DNA from: Thermobifida fusca NBRC 14071 = JCM 3263
GTDB taxonomy: Bacteria > Actinomycetota > Actinomycetes > Streptosporangiales > Streptosporangiaceae
Reading direction: 5' to 3'
DNA length: 64,000 nt
Assembly: GCF_001592045.1 (NCBI RefSeq)
Contig: NZ_BCWB01000045.1
Location: 1-64,000, forward strand
Under the pieces are notes generated by a model. The model was not told the DNA's origin. It worked only from the letters and a program-made list of their open reading frames with translations, and made no database searches. Position numbers and translations under genes: made by a program. The stretch's first letter is position 1. Each line of letters opens with the position of its first letter. This document shows, one piece after another, positions 17,249-25,720 of this stretch.

Positions 17249-17731
17249 GTGTCGCGGGCCGTACTGTTGCCATATGCGTTGTCGAGCGTCGCCGTTGCGC
17301 GCCGATACCTGTGCGCTGACCTCCGTGCTGCGGGGATTGCTCGGTCGCTCGTGGACGATGCTGCACTTGTCCTCACTGAACTGCTGGTCAACGCGCTGCG
17401 GCATGCGAGCCCGCTCCCCCCGCCGTACCCGCCGAACCGGGTCCGGGTGGCGTGGCGCTTGGTGTGTGCCGAGGACCAGGAGAGCCAGGAGGACGGCGGC
17501 CACTGGGTGGAGATCGCGGTGAGCGACGGGGGCGGGGAGACCCTGCCGCGGGTAGCGGGGCCGTCGGTTTCGGCCCGGGGCGGCCGCGGTTTGGGCATTG
17601 TGCAGCAGATCTCCGCGAAGTGGGGCACGGAGCTGGATGCGAACACCACCACGGTGTGGGCGATGATCGACATTCCAGTGATCGCGGTGACGGAAGCCGT
17701 TGCAGAACTGCCGCGTGCCTCCTCGGCATGA
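17249..17731 (+). CDS. RsbW/anti-sigma-factor-like ATP-binding protein (HATPase_c_2)
   Basis: The 160-aa protein is a GHKL ATPase of the anti-sigma kinase type. It has the N-box DDAALVLTELLVNALRHA, the G1 motif VSDGGGETLP (normally DxGxG) and the G2 motif GGRGLGIVQQISAKWG. Members either phosphorylate anti-sigma antagonists or bind sigma factors without kinase activity. The GTG start at 17249 follows GAGGAG. A STAS-domain protein lies 114 bases downstream, the expected partner class. The C-terminal extension (AVTEAVAELPRASSA) is unusual but short. Target sigma factor not identifiable from the sequence. Confidence 0.88.
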   Translation: MSRAVLLPYALSSVAVARRYLCADLRAAGIARSLVDDAALVLTELLVNALRHASPLPPPYPPNRVRVAWRLVCAEDQESQEDGGHWVEIAVSDGGGETLPRVAGPSVSARGGRGLGIVQQISAKWGTELDANTTTVWAMIDIPVIAVTEAVAELPRASSA

Positions 17732-17845
17732 CGCTTCACCGTGTTTGCGCCGGTCAGCGCGGAAAACGCACGGGAAGGAAACGGTAGGGCGAAACACCGT
17801 TCGGGCGCTGGCCGAGGTCGGCCTCCGGTCGCTACAGTCAGCCCT

Positions 17846-18196
17846 GTGGAGCTGAAGATCTCAAAGAAGTATCGCCTAGATCACGTAATAGTATCCGTTT
17901 GTGGGGAGATTGACCTGTACACCGCGCCGGTGCTCCGGGGGGAACTCGCCGACGCGGTGGTGTCCGGTGGGAAGACCGTGGTCGACCTGGGCGAGGTGGA
18001 ATTCTGCGACTCCACCGGCCTGGGGGTGCTCCTAGCGGCGCTCAAACAGGCACGCGGAAACAACGGCGACCTTGAACTCGCAGCTCCCCGACCCGCAGTC
18101 CGCAGGATTCTGCAGATTACCGGTCTGGACGAGGTCTTCACCATCCACGAGTCCGTCGACACTTTCGTGGCGACTGCTACGGGAGTCGCCACCTAG
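17846..18196 (+). CDS. STAS-domain anti-sigma factor antagonist (BldG-like)
   Basis: The protein is 116 aa from the GTG at 17846. It has the SpoIIAA/BldG fold pattern: DHVIVSVCGEIDLYTAPVLR, KTVVDLGEVEFCDSTGLGVL and a C-terminal helix region VRRILQITGLDEVFTIHESV. Ser56 in DSTGLG is the expected phosphorylation site. In its unphosphorylated form such a protein binds an anti-sigma kinase and frees a sigma factor. The ATPase gene just upstream is the obvious candidate partner. An upstream in-frame extension to 17741 is very Arg-rich and not family-like, so I reject it. Confidence 0.92.
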   Translation: MELKISKKYRLDHVIVSVCGEIDLYTAPVLRGELADAVVSGGKTVVDLGEVEFCDSTGLGVLLAALKQARGNNGDLELAAPRPAVRRILQITGLDEVFTIHESVDTFVATATGVAT

Positions 18197-18209
18197 CCGG
18201 AGAGCAGCC

Positions 18210-19013
18210 ATGGCATCTACCAGGGGACCGGGCCGGGTCGCCGCCGTCATCCCTGCCAGGAACGAGCAGGAGCGGATCGGTGCCACAGTGCGGGCGGTGC
18301 GCGCCTTGCCCCACGTGGACCTGGTCGTGGTCGTGGACGACGGGTCCCGCGACGAGACAGCGGCCGTGGCCCGTGCCGCGGGGGCCCGCGTGTTCCGGCA
18401 TGCCCGAAACAGGGGCAAAGGCGCGGCCATGGAGACCGGTGCGGAAGGGGTCCGCGGCTATGAAGCGGACGAGCGGCGGTCCGGCGCTGACGTGGCCCCC
18501 CGGCACCTGCTGTTCGTGGACGCCGACCTTGGGGAGACCGCTGGCGCGGCCGCGGCTCTGATCGAACCGGTCTGCGCGGGGGAAGCGGACATGACGATCG
18601 CGCGGTTCCCGGCCACCCGGCTGCGGCTCGGCGGGCACGGCATGGTCGTCCGACTGGCCCGCGAAGGTATCCGGCGCGCCACGGGGCGGGAGATGGAGCA
18701 GCCGCTCAACGGGCAGCGCTGTATGACCCGGCGTGCTTTCGACGCGGCCAGCCCGCTCGCCCCGGGGTTCGGGGTGGAGACCGGGTTGACGATCGACTTG
18801 CTAAGCCGCGGGTTCCGGGTGGTGGAAGTGGAAGTGCCGATGGAGCACCGTGCCACCGGCACCGATCTCCGCTCCCAATTGCACCGGGCCCGCCAGTTCG
18901 TCGACGTGGCCCGCGCTCTCGCAGTGCGGGAGCTGCGCGGCGTACGGGCGCGGAGAGCGCGGGCCGATCTTCTAGGGCGGATAGCGAACGAACAGGTCCA
19001 ACGAGCGGAGTAG
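18210..19013 (+). CDS. Family 2 glycosyltransferase
   Basis: The 267-aa protein has a GT-A fold: AAVIPARNEQERIGATV, VVVVDDGSRDET and the metal-binding LFVDADLG (DxD). The QPLNGQRCMTRRAF segment resembles glycosyltransferases that use UDP- or GDP-sugars on lipid or small-molecule acceptors, of the DPMS/GpgS type. No transmembrane helices, so cytosolic or membrane-peripheral. The ATG at 18210 lies 13 bases behind the STAS gene with GGAG in front. Directly followed by pheA; the same glycosyltransferase-pheA neighbour pair occurs in other actinomycetes. Substrate not predictable. Confidence 0.85.
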   Translation: MASTRGPGRVAAVIPARNEQERIGATVRAVRALPHVDLVVVVDDGSRDETAAVARAAGARVFRHARNRGKGAAMETGAEGVRGYEADERRSGADVAPRHLLFVDADLGETAGAAAALIEPVCAGEADMTIARFPATRLRLGGHGMVVRLAREGIRRATGREMEQPLNGQRCMTRRAFDAASPLAPGFGVETGLTIDLLSRGFRVVEVEVPMEHRATGTDLRSQLHRARQFVDVARALAVRELRGVRARRARADLLGRIANEQVQRAE

Positions 19014-19023
19014 CCTGCTGTAC

Positions 19024-19971
19024 ATGTCGAACCGCTATGCCTACCTCGGCCCTGAAGGCACGTTCACCGAGGCTGCGTTGCGCGCACTCAAACCGGAGAC
19101 GCCATCCGCGGAGTTTGTGCCGTGCAACGGCGTGGACATGGTGTTCGCGGCGGTACGCAGCGGTGAGGTCGAGGGCGGGGTGGTCCCGCTGGAGAACTCT
19201 GTGGAGGGCGGGGTGAGCGCCACCACAGCGGAACTCGTCAACGGTGAACCGCTGCTCATCACCGCGGAGATCACCGTGCCGGTGGAGTTCACGCTGTTCG
19301 CCCGCCCTGGGACCACGCTCCACGACGTGAAACGGGTCGCCACCCACTCGCACGCACTGGCCCAGTGCCGGGGATGGCTGGCGGAGAACCTGCCCAACAC
19401 CGAGTCGTACGTGGTCTCCTCCACCGCCGCGGCAGCCCAGTCCGTGTCCGATCCCGCGTCCCCCTATGACGCGGCGATCTGCGCGCGGATCGCGGGAGAG
19501 CGGTACGGGCTGGTGCCTCTGGCGGAAGGGATCGGGGACCGCGCCGACGCCGCTACCCGGTTCATCTACCTCAGCAGGCCGGGGCCGCTGCCCGAGCCCA
19601 CCGGGGCTGACCGCACCTCGCTGGTGGCGTTCCTGCCCCACGACCATCCGGGGGCGCTCGTGGAGCTGCTCACCCAGTTCGCGGTCCGCGACGTCAACCT
19701 GACCCGCCTGGAATCGCGGCCTACCGGGGACGGGCTGGGCACGTACTGCTTCTTCATGGACGCGGAAGGCCACGTGGCGGAGGCCCGGATCGGCGAGGCG
19801 CTCATGGGGCTGCGGCGCATCTGCCGGGACGTGCGGTTCCTGGGCAGCTATCCGCGTTCGGACGCAGGCATGCAGCAGAGGCGGCCGCAGGCCCGGGTCA
19901 GCACTACGGACGACGACTTCCACGAGGCAGAGCGGTGGCTGGCCCGCATCCGCGCGGGACAGGTCGACTGA
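19024..19971 (+). CDS. pheA: Prephenate dehydratase
   Basis: The 315-aa enzyme converts prephenate to phenylpyruvate in phenylalanine synthesis. The catalytic domain (1-185) starts YAYLGPEGTFTEAAL, contains VPLENSVEGGV and the catalytic-Thr region ADAATRFIYLS. An ACT regulatory domain (about 200-280) carries the GALVELL and ESRP motifs for phenylalanine feedback inhibition. No chorismate mutase domain is fused. The ATG at 19024 lies 10 bases behind the glycosyltransferase gene, so it is probably cotranscribed. Confidence 0.96.
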   Translation: MSNRYAYLGPEGTFTEAALRALKPETPSAEFVPCNGVDMVFAAVRSGEVEGGVVPLENSVEGGVSATTAELVNGEPLLITAEITVPVEFTLFARPGTTLHDVKRVATHSHALAQCRGWLAENLPNTESYVVSSTAAAAQSVSDPASPYDAAICARIAGERYGLVPLAEGIGDRADAATRFIYLSRPGPLPEPTGADRTSLVAFLPHDHPGALVELLTQFAVRDVNLTRLESRPTGDGLGTYCFFMDAEGHVAEARIGEALMGLRRICRDVRFLGSYPRSDAGMQQRRPQARVSTTDDDFHEAERWLARIRAGQVD

Positions 19972-20387
19972 CACCCAGGCCGGGTGCGGCCGGGCCTGCC
20001 CGGGTGGGGAGAACCGGTTCGGCGGGGAACACCGTCGGCGGGCGCGCCACTGCGGTCTCATCATCAACGCCCCGGGGCTGCGCTGTGCTTGCCGCATTTT
20101 TCCTGCGGTGACGGTGCGTGCCGGTCCGCGGACTGTCGGCGGCCGGCGGCGGGACTCACCCGGATGTGCCTGCTGGTTCCTTGCAGCGGGGCCTGTCGGG
20201 TGCCCGGGGAGCGCCGCGCCCGGCGGGCACGGATGCCTGCCCTGAGTTCTTGCTGGCCAGGCGACGGGCGCGCGAGAACTGGTCATCTTACCGATAGGCG
20301 TGAGGCGGTGTTCGGTTCAGGCTGGAAGAGGAAGCAGCACCGGATCGGCGTTACCGCGCAGCCGATCACGATGAGGGAGCGCGAACC
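19972..20387. other. Intergenic stretch after pheA
   Basis: About 415 bases have no supported gene. A GC-rich stem CAGGCC...GGCCTG (19976-19999) just behind the pheA stop may be its terminator. The rest is GC-rich with no ORF that has a plausible start and composition; the last 20 bases contain GAGGGAG, the likely ribosome-binding site for the next gene. Confidence 0.5.
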
Positions 20388-21167
20388 ATGGCCGAGAGCA
20401 CCGTCCGGATCTTCGACATCATGGCCTGCAATGTCTACTGGGACTTTGACGGTTCGCCCCTGCCCCGCGAACAGCACAAGTTCCTGGTCTCGTTCTATCC
20501 CACCAAGGGTGCGCCCACGCCCGAGCTGATCGACAGCATCGTCGCCTACGGCCCCGACGGCTACCGTGTAGAGTTCGCCAATCAGCGGTTCACCCCGGAC
20601 AACAAGAACGGCTACATCTACGACCGGACCCTCGACTACTACTGGTACATGGTCAACCTCGCCACCGGTTTCCTGCCGGAAGGCGAGTACACCATCGAGG
20701 TCACGGGCAAGGACGGCACCGTGGACCGCCGGTCCCGCATGCAGCGGCAGGAGTCCACCGACGCGCTCGTCCCCGCTTACCGGGAACACCGGCAGCAGAT
20801 CCTGGACTCTTTTGCGCCTTCGGGCCGCCAGCGGCTGCCGGAAGGGACCGCGCTGACCGACCTGGTGTGCTCGTGGCGCACCCTCAAAGAGCTGGCTGGC
20901 CGCGACGCCTACTACATCTACCGGCTCGCGGAGGGCGGTTCCGCGCGAGAGTTCGACACGCAGAACCTGACCTGGTGGGACAACATCTTCTTCCAGAAGC
21001 TCCGCGGAGACGCGACCGCGGGCCTCAACCGGGACAGCGTCACCGTGGCCGCGGAACTGAAGCCCGACACCACCTACGCCTACTTTGTGGAGATCACCGA
21101 CTCCAACGTGCAGAGCGAGACCAACATCTGCATCTTCCAGCCCCACCAAGTGTTCACCACCCCGTAG
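20388..21167 (+). CDS. Unrecognised 259-aa protein, beta-rich
   Basis: I do not recognise this family. The protein is cytosolic by sequence (no signal peptide or membrane segment) and rich in aromatic residues: CNVYWDFDG, YDRTLDYYWYMVNLATG, WWDNIFFQKL. The first 115 residues and the last 70 have alternating hydrophobic patterns like small beta-sandwich domains (EYTIEVTGKDGTV; LKPDTTYAYFVEITDSN), separated by a helical middle (about 120-185). The ending resembles the C-terminal strands of a fibronectin-type fold. It stands alone as a monocistronic gene with GGGAG before the ATG and a strong terminator behind it. Codon use is like the neighbours, so it looks native. Confidence 0.75.
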   Translation: MAESTVRIFDIMACNVYWDFDGSPLPREQHKFLVSFYPTKGAPTPELIDSIVAYGPDGYRVEFANQRFTPDNKNGYIYDRTLDYYWYMVNLATGFLPEGEYTIEVTGKDGTVDRRSRMQRQESTDALVPAYREHRQQILDSFAPSGRQRLPEGTALTDLVCSWRTLKELAGRDAYYIYRLAEGGSAREFDTQNLTWWDNIFFQKLRGDATAGLNRDSVTVAAELKPDTTYAYFVEITDSNVQSETNICIFQPHQVFTTP

Positions 21168-21303
21168 ACAGCGCGACCTCGTTGGGGTGGTGAACGGCGA
21201 GGCCCCGTCTGCCGGTCCTGACATGGGGGAGGGTGCTGGCAGGCGGGGCCCTCCGCCGTACCGCGAAGCACAGGCAGGGCCGGGTGGGCTCCGGAACACG
21301 CGG

Positions 21304-21338
21304 CAGAGCCCGCCCCGCGGAAGGCAGGGCGGGCTCTG
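21304..21338. terminator. Bidirectional terminator between the unknown gene and pdhC
   Basis: A perfect 12-bp inverted repeat, CAGAGCCCGCCC (21304-21315) with GGGCGGGCTCTG (21327-21338), loop of 11 bases, lies between convergent genes. Confidence 0.8.
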
Positions 21339-21351
21339 CACGGGATACGGG

Positions 21352-22647
21352 CTACAGCACGATCCGCATCGGGGACTCCAGCACTTCGGCCAGGTCCTTG
21401 AGGAAGGCGGCGCCGACCGCGCCGTCGACCGCGCGGTGGTCCACCGAGAGTTCCAGCGCGATGGTGTGCCGGGCCACGATCTCCCCGTCGCGCACCACCG
21501 GCTCCTGCTGCATCGCACCCACGGCGAGGATCGCCGCCTCCGGCGGGTTGATCACCGCGGAGAAGCTCTCCACACCGAACATGCCCAGGTTGCTGACGCT
21601 GAACGTGCCGCCGCTCATGTCCTGCGGGCTCAGCTTGCCGTCGCGGGCCTTCTCCACCAGGGCGCGGGAGCGCCGGGCGACCTCCGACAGCGCCAGGGTG
21701 TCGGCGTCGTGCAGCACCGGGACCACCAGGCCGGTGTCCACAGCCACCGCGATGCCCACGTTGATCCGCTTGTGCCGCAGCAGCTTGTCGTCCACCCACG
21801 AGGAGTTCACCTCCGGGTGGTCGCGCAGCACGGTGGCTACGGCTTTGACGATCAGGTCGTTGACGCTGACCTTCACCCCGGTCGGGGCGAGCTGCTCGTT
21901 GATCTGCGCCCGGAACTCTCTGAGCGCTTCGGCGTCGATCCGGCGGCGCAGGTAGAAGTGGGGGATCTCCTGCTTGGCCTGGGTCAGCCGGCGGGCGATC
22001 ACCCGGCGGATGTTGGTGACCGGAACCTCTTCGGAGGCACGCAGGTCCTCGAACTCCGGCTGCGGCGGGGCCGCGGCAGGGGCGGGTGCCTTGGCGGCAG
22101 CGGGCTGCGGTGCAGCAGCCTCCTGCTCCCGCTTCTGCTGGGCTGCGGCTTCCACGTCGGCGCGCACCACCCGGCCTTTGGGGCCCGACCCTTGGATTTT
22201 GGTGATGTCGAGACCGTATTCGCGGGCCAGGCGGCGGGCCAGCGGCGAGGAGAGCGGACGCGGTTTGCCTCCCTGCTCTGCCGGGGCGGCCGGGGCCGGG
22301 ACCGTGGGCTGCTCTTCCTTGGCCTCCTGGGCGGCGGGCGCGGGCTGCTGCGGCTCCTCCGCCTTCTGCTCGGCGCCCTCCCCGCCCTCCGGGGCGGCAG
22401 GCACAGCGTCCGGGCTGTCGGCGATCACCCCGATGACCGCGCCGATCGGCACGGTTTCGCCTTCGCGGACCGTCTGCTGGACCAGGTAGCCGTCTTCGTA
22501 GGCTTCGTACTCCATGACGGCTTTGTCGGTCTCGATCTCCACCAGCACGTCGCCCACGGAGACCTTGTCACCGACCTGCTTCACCCAGGAGCTGATGACG
22601 CCTTCCTCCATGGTGTCGGAGAGGCGCGGCATGTAGATTTCAGACAT
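21352..22647 (-). CDS. pdhC: 2-oxo acid dehydrogenase E2 (dihydrolipoyl acyltransferase)
   Basis: The 431-aa E2 component has an N-terminal lipoyl domain (1-75) with the lipoylated Lys in EIETDKAVME, an Ala/Pro/Glu-rich linker, an E3-binding domain (about 142-180, SSPLARRLAREYGLDI and GSGPKGRVVRADVE), a second Ala/Pro linker and the catalytic domain with the active-site HRAVDGA near residue 400. It transfers acyl groups from lipoamide to CoA. Together with the E1 genes upstream it would form a pyruvate or branched-chain 2-oxo acid dehydrogenase; the E1alpha sequence favours pyruvate. One lipoyl domain only. No E3 gene is adjacent. Confidence 0.92.
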   Translation of the reverse strand: MSEIYMPRLSDTMEEGVISSWVKQVGDKVSVGDVLVEIETDKAVMEYEAYEDGYLVQQTVREGETVPIGAVIGVIADSPDAVPAAPEGGEGAEQKAEEPQQPAPAAQEAKEEQPTVPAPAAPAEQGGKPRPLSSPLARRLAREYGLDITKIQGSGPKGRVVRADVEAAAQQKREQEAAAPQPAAAKAPAPAAAPPQPEFEDLRASEEVPVTNIRRVIARRLTQAKQEIPHFYLRRRIDAEALREFRAQINEQLAPTGVKVSVNDLIVKAVATVLRDHPEVNSSWVDDKLLRHKRINVGIAVAVDTGLVVPVLHDADTLALSEVARRSRALVEKARDGKLSPQDMSGGTFSVSNLGMFGVESFSAVINPPEAAILAVGAMQQEPVVRDGEIVARHTIALELSVDHRAVDGAVGAAFLKDLAEVLESPMRIVL

Positions 22648-22657
22648 CTGTGGTTCC

Positions 22658-23653
22658 TTAACCGACTCTCCGGCCGACGGCTCTCAGGGTTTCGTAGATC
22701 ACGGTCGTGACCGACTCCGCTGACGGCAGTGCGGCGTTCTCCAACGGCTTGGCGTACGGCAAGGGCACTTCGGCCATCGCCACCCGGCGCACCGGAGCGT
22801 CGAGGTAGTCGAATGCGCCTTCTTGAATGGATGCGGCGATTTCCGCGCCGATCCCATAGGTCAACCAGTCGTCTTCGGCAACGACCGCACACCCGGTCTT
22901 CTTCACCGAGTTCACGATCGTCTCCCGGTCTAGCGGACGCAGGGAGCGCAGGTCAACGACCTCGACACTGATTCCCTCTTCAGCGAGTCGGTCCGCCACC
23001 TGAGTGGCGATCATGGCCATCCGGGAGTAGCCGACGAGGGTGATGTCGGTGCCTTCACGGACGACGGCGGCCCGGCCGATTTCGCCGACGACTTCTTCGT
23101 CGGGGACTTCGCCCTTCGTGTTGTACAGGCCGAGGTTCTCCAGGAAGAGCACCGGGTCGTCGTCGCGGATCGCGGCACGCAGCAGGGCTGCGGCGTCAGC
23201 GGGCGTGCTGGGCGCCACGACTTTCAGCCCGGGCACGAACGCGTAGTACAGCTCGACGTTCTGCGAGTGGGTGGCGCCGAGCTGCTGGCCGCCGCCGCCC
23301 GGGGTGCGGATCACCATCGGCACACTGTTCTGGCCGCCGAACATGCCGTAGATCTTCGCGGCATGGTTGACGATCTGGTCCAGGGCGAGCAGGGAGAAGT
23401 TGATCGTCATGATTTCGACGACCGGGCGCAGGCCGAGCATGGCTGCGCCGACGGCTGCACCGACGAACCCCTCCTCGGCGATGGGGGTGTCGCGGACGCG
23501 CCGCTCCCCGAACTCTTTGAGGAGGCCTTCAGTGATCTTGTAGGAGCCCTCGAAAACGCCGATCTCCTCACCCATGAGGAAGACGTTTTCGTCGCGGTGC
23601 ATCTCGGCACGCAGGGTGTCGCGCAGGGCCTGACGGTAGGTGATGACGGGCAT
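22658..23653 (-). CDS. pdhB: Pyruvate/2-oxo acid dehydrogenase E1 beta subunit
   Basis: The 331-aa E1 beta subunit has the transketolase pyrimidine-binding domain (1-180: FLMGEEIGVFEGSYKITEGL, TPIAEEGFVGAAVGAAM) and a transketolase C-terminal domain (about 200-320: VEVVDLRSLRPLD). It contributes half of the thiamine-diphosphate site with the alpha subunit. Ten bases separate it from the E2 gene and 20 from the alpha gene, one operon. The length and the GGGGQQLGATHSQ loop are typical of PDH and closely related acetoin-type enzymes. Confidence 0.94.
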   Translation of the reverse strand: MPVITYRQALRDTLRAEMHRDENVFLMGEEIGVFEGSYKITEGLLKEFGERRVRDTPIAEEGFVGAAVGAAMLGLRPVVEIMTINFSLLALDQIVNHAAKIYGMFGGQNSVPMVIRTPGGGGQQLGATHSQNVELYYAFVPGLKVVAPSTPADAAALLRAAIRDDDPVLFLENLGLYNTKGEVPDEEVVGEIGRAAVVREGTDITLVGYSRMAMIATQVADRLAEEGISVEVVDLRSLRPLDRETIVNSVKKTGCAVVAEDDWLTYGIGAEIAASIQEGAFDYLDAPVRRVAMAEVPLPYAKPLENAALPSAESVTTVIYETLRAVGRRVG

Positions 23654-23673
23654 GGTGCGGAGTCGCTCCTTGT

Positions 23674-24771
23674 CTACTCGGCGAACACCGGGTCGGCGGG
23701 CATCCGGCGCGACTCGTTGGCCACCGGGGTGGCGTAGGTGTAGTCGAACAGCGTGGACACCTCGGGGTGCGGGCTGTTCTCCGCGAAATCGGCGGCGTCG
23801 GCGACCTCGGCTTTCACCGATTCGGCGATCTCCTTTTTGATCTCGTCGGTGAGAATGCCCGCCTCGGTCAGGCGTTCTTCGAACATGGCGATCGGATCGT
23901 TGGCGAGGGCCTCCTCCGCCTCCTCCTTGGTGCGGTACTTGGCCGGGTCCACCACGGAGTGGCCTTTCATCCGGTAGCTGAAGGCTTCCAGCAGGAAGGG
24001 GCGGTGTTCGCTGCGGGCCCGCTCCACCAGTGTGGTGGCGGTGTCGCGGACGGCGAGGACGTCCCGGCCGTCGACGCGCACCCCTTCAATCCGGTAAGCG
24101 GAGCCGCGCTTGTACAGTTCGGGCTCTGCCGAGGAGCGCTCGACCGGCGTGCCCATACCGGTGAAGTTGTTGATCACCACGAAGATCACCGGCAGGTTCC
24201 ACAGGCTGGCGATGTTCAGCGACTCGTGGAACGCGCCGATGTTGGTGGTGCCGTCGCCCATCTGGCACATGACGACTTCGTCGCTGCCCCGGTAGGTGAT
24301 GGCGAGGGCAGCGCCGACGGCGAGCGGCAGTTGGCCGCCGACGATGCCGTAGCCGCCCAGGAGGCGGGTTCGGGCGTCGAACAGGTGCATGGAGCCGCCC
24401 CAGCCCTTGGAGACGCCGGTGGAGCGGCCGTAGAGCTCTGCCATCACTTCCCGCGGATGGGTGCCTTTGGCGATGGCGTAGCCGTGTTCCCGGTAGTTGG
24501 TGAAGAGGTAGTCGCGCTCCTGGAGCGCCTCCATGAGACCGACGATGGTGGCTTCTTCACCGAGGTTGAGGTGGCAGTAGCCACCGATACGCGCCTGGGT
24601 GTAGGCCTGCGCGGCACGCTCCTCGAAGCGGCGGATCAGCAGCATCTGCCGGTAGTAGTCGAGGAGTACTTCGGGCTTCTCACCGTTGAAGTGAGAGTCG
24701 GCGTTATTACGGGCCGCGCGGCGGCGAGAACCGGTCTTGCCGGTCGCCTTCGGCTTGGCCGTGTCAGCCAT
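23674..24771 (-). CDS. pdhA: Pyruvate dehydrogenase E1 alpha subunit
   Basis: The 365-aa subunit has a Lys/Arg-rich N-terminal extension, then MLLIRRFEERAAQAY, the GGSMHLFD motif characteristic of PDH E1 alpha, and the thiamine-diphosphate motif GDGTTNIGAFHESLNIA ending in NN. Phosphorylation-loop-like RMKGHSVVDPAKYRT follows. First gene of the pdhABC operon. About 185 bases upstream lies a 25-bp near-perfect palindrome and beyond it a GntR regulator on the same strand, suggesting substrate-controlled expression. Confidence 0.94.
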   Translation of the reverse strand: MADTAKPKATGKTGSRRRAARNNADSHFNGEKPEVLLDYYRQMLLIRRFEERAAQAYTQARIGGYCHLNLGEEATIVGLMEALQERDYLFTNYREHGYAIAKGTHPREVMAELYGRSTGVSKGWGGSMHLFDARTRLLGGYGIVGGQLPLAVGAALAITYRGSDEVVMCQMGDGTTNIGAFHESLNIASLWNLPVIFVVINNFTGMGTPVERSSAEPELYKRGSAYRIEGVRVDGRDVLAVRDTATTLVERARSEHRPFLLEAFSYRMKGHSVVDPAKYRTKEEAEEALANDPIAMFEERLTEAGILTDEIKKEIAESVKAEVADAADFAENSPHPEVSTLFDYTYATPVANESRRMPADPVFAE

Positions 24772-24956
24772 GTCGCTGCCTTTCTGTGTGTGAAAGGACC
24801 CGTGTCTGGTGTTGACCCTTCACGGGCCGGGGTCGTGCCGCGGACGGAGCGCGGTACGACCGGTGCGCTACCCACCGGGCTCAACGGTGGTGCGCGGTGT
24901 GGCTGGGTTCTCCGTCTTTCTTGTGGCTGATGTGATCTATGTCGCGTCCACTTTAG

Positions 24957-24981
24957 GTATCGATCGATGATCGATCAATAC
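24957..24981. promoter_or_regulatory. 25-bp inverted repeat, candidate GntR operator of the pdh operon
   Basis: GTATCGATCGAT, a central G, and ATCGATCAATAC form an inverted repeat with one mismatch, in an AT-rich patch between gntR and pdhA. Position and symmetry fit an operator bound by the neighbouring FadR-type GntR protein; this is inference. Confidence 0.65.
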
Positions 24982-25042
24982 GACTTTACGGGCAATCCTC
25001 TGTTTTCGCAGATAGCGGAGAAGAGCTCCGGGGAGGAGCGAG

Positions 25043-25720
25043 TCAACTCACGGAGTCGCGGGAGCGCAGTGCCGCCTCGACGTAGTTAAGCACGTGGTCG
25101 CTGAGCATCTGGCCGACGTGGGGGTCCCGGTTGCGGAACGCCTGGGTGATCGCCCAGTGGTCGGCGACCTTGGCATGGAGCTCCATGTTGAGCCAGCGCA
25201 CAGAAAGCGCGGTCCACACTTCCACGCCCAGCGATTCCCAGGTGTGCAGCAGCACACTGTTGTGGGCGGCGCGCACGATTTCGCGGTGGAATTCGACGCT
25301 GTGTTTGATCTGTCCGTCCACGTCTCCCGCGGCGGTGGCTTCGCGCAGCGCTTCCACTTCGCGTTCCAGTGGCCGGATGTCTTCCGCGAGGCGGGGAGCG
25401 GCGAGGCGGGCCGCGACCAGTTCCAGTCCGGCACGCACCGGATAGATCTCGGCCATGTCCGCGACGCCGAAGTCTCGGACCCGGGCGCCCTTGTTGGGCA
25501 CTGATTCGATCAACCGCAGTGCTTCGAGTTCGCGCAGGGCTTCACGGACCGGGGCCTGGCTCACGTTGAGCTCGGCTGCCACCCGGCGCTCCACAATCCG
25601 CTCTCCCGGCTTCCACCGGCCGGAGAGCAAGCCGTCGACTAGGACGCGGCGGATCTGTTCGCGGAGCGGATTGCGATCCAGACGGGAGGCGTCCCCCGGT
25701 TTCTGGGAAAGTTCGACCAT
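25043..25720 (-). CDS. GntR family (FadR/FCD subfamily) transcriptional regulator
   Basis: This is 225 aa from the ATG at 25720, which has GAAAGG in front. The winged helix at residues 15-85 contains GERIVERRVAAELNVSQAPV and REALRELEALRLIE; the C-terminal FCD domain (about 95-220) contains the metal/ligand His pattern EFHREIVRAAHN and HWAITQAFRNRD. FCD regulators usually respond to organic acids. It lies upstream of pdhABC in the same direction, with a palindrome between, so repression of pdh relieved by pyruvate or a related acid is a reasonable inference. A longer reading to 25807 is Arg/Ser-rich and unlikely. Confidence 0.9.
   Translation of the reverse strand: MVELSQKPGDASRLDRNPLREQIRRVLVDGLLSGRWKPGERIVERRVAAELNVSQAPVREALRELEALRLIESVPNKGARVRDFGVADMAEIYPVRAGLELVAARLAAPRLAEDIRPLEREVEALREATAAGDVDGQIKHSVEFHREIVRAAHNSVLLHTWESLGVEVWTALSVRWLNMELHAKVADHWAITQAFRNRDPHVGQMLSDHVLNYVEAALRSRDSVS

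Noticed and set aside
18706-20286. Open frame of 526 codons on the minus strand opposite the glycosyltransferase and pheA
   Set aside because: Arg/Pro-rich antisense shadow of well-supported genes.
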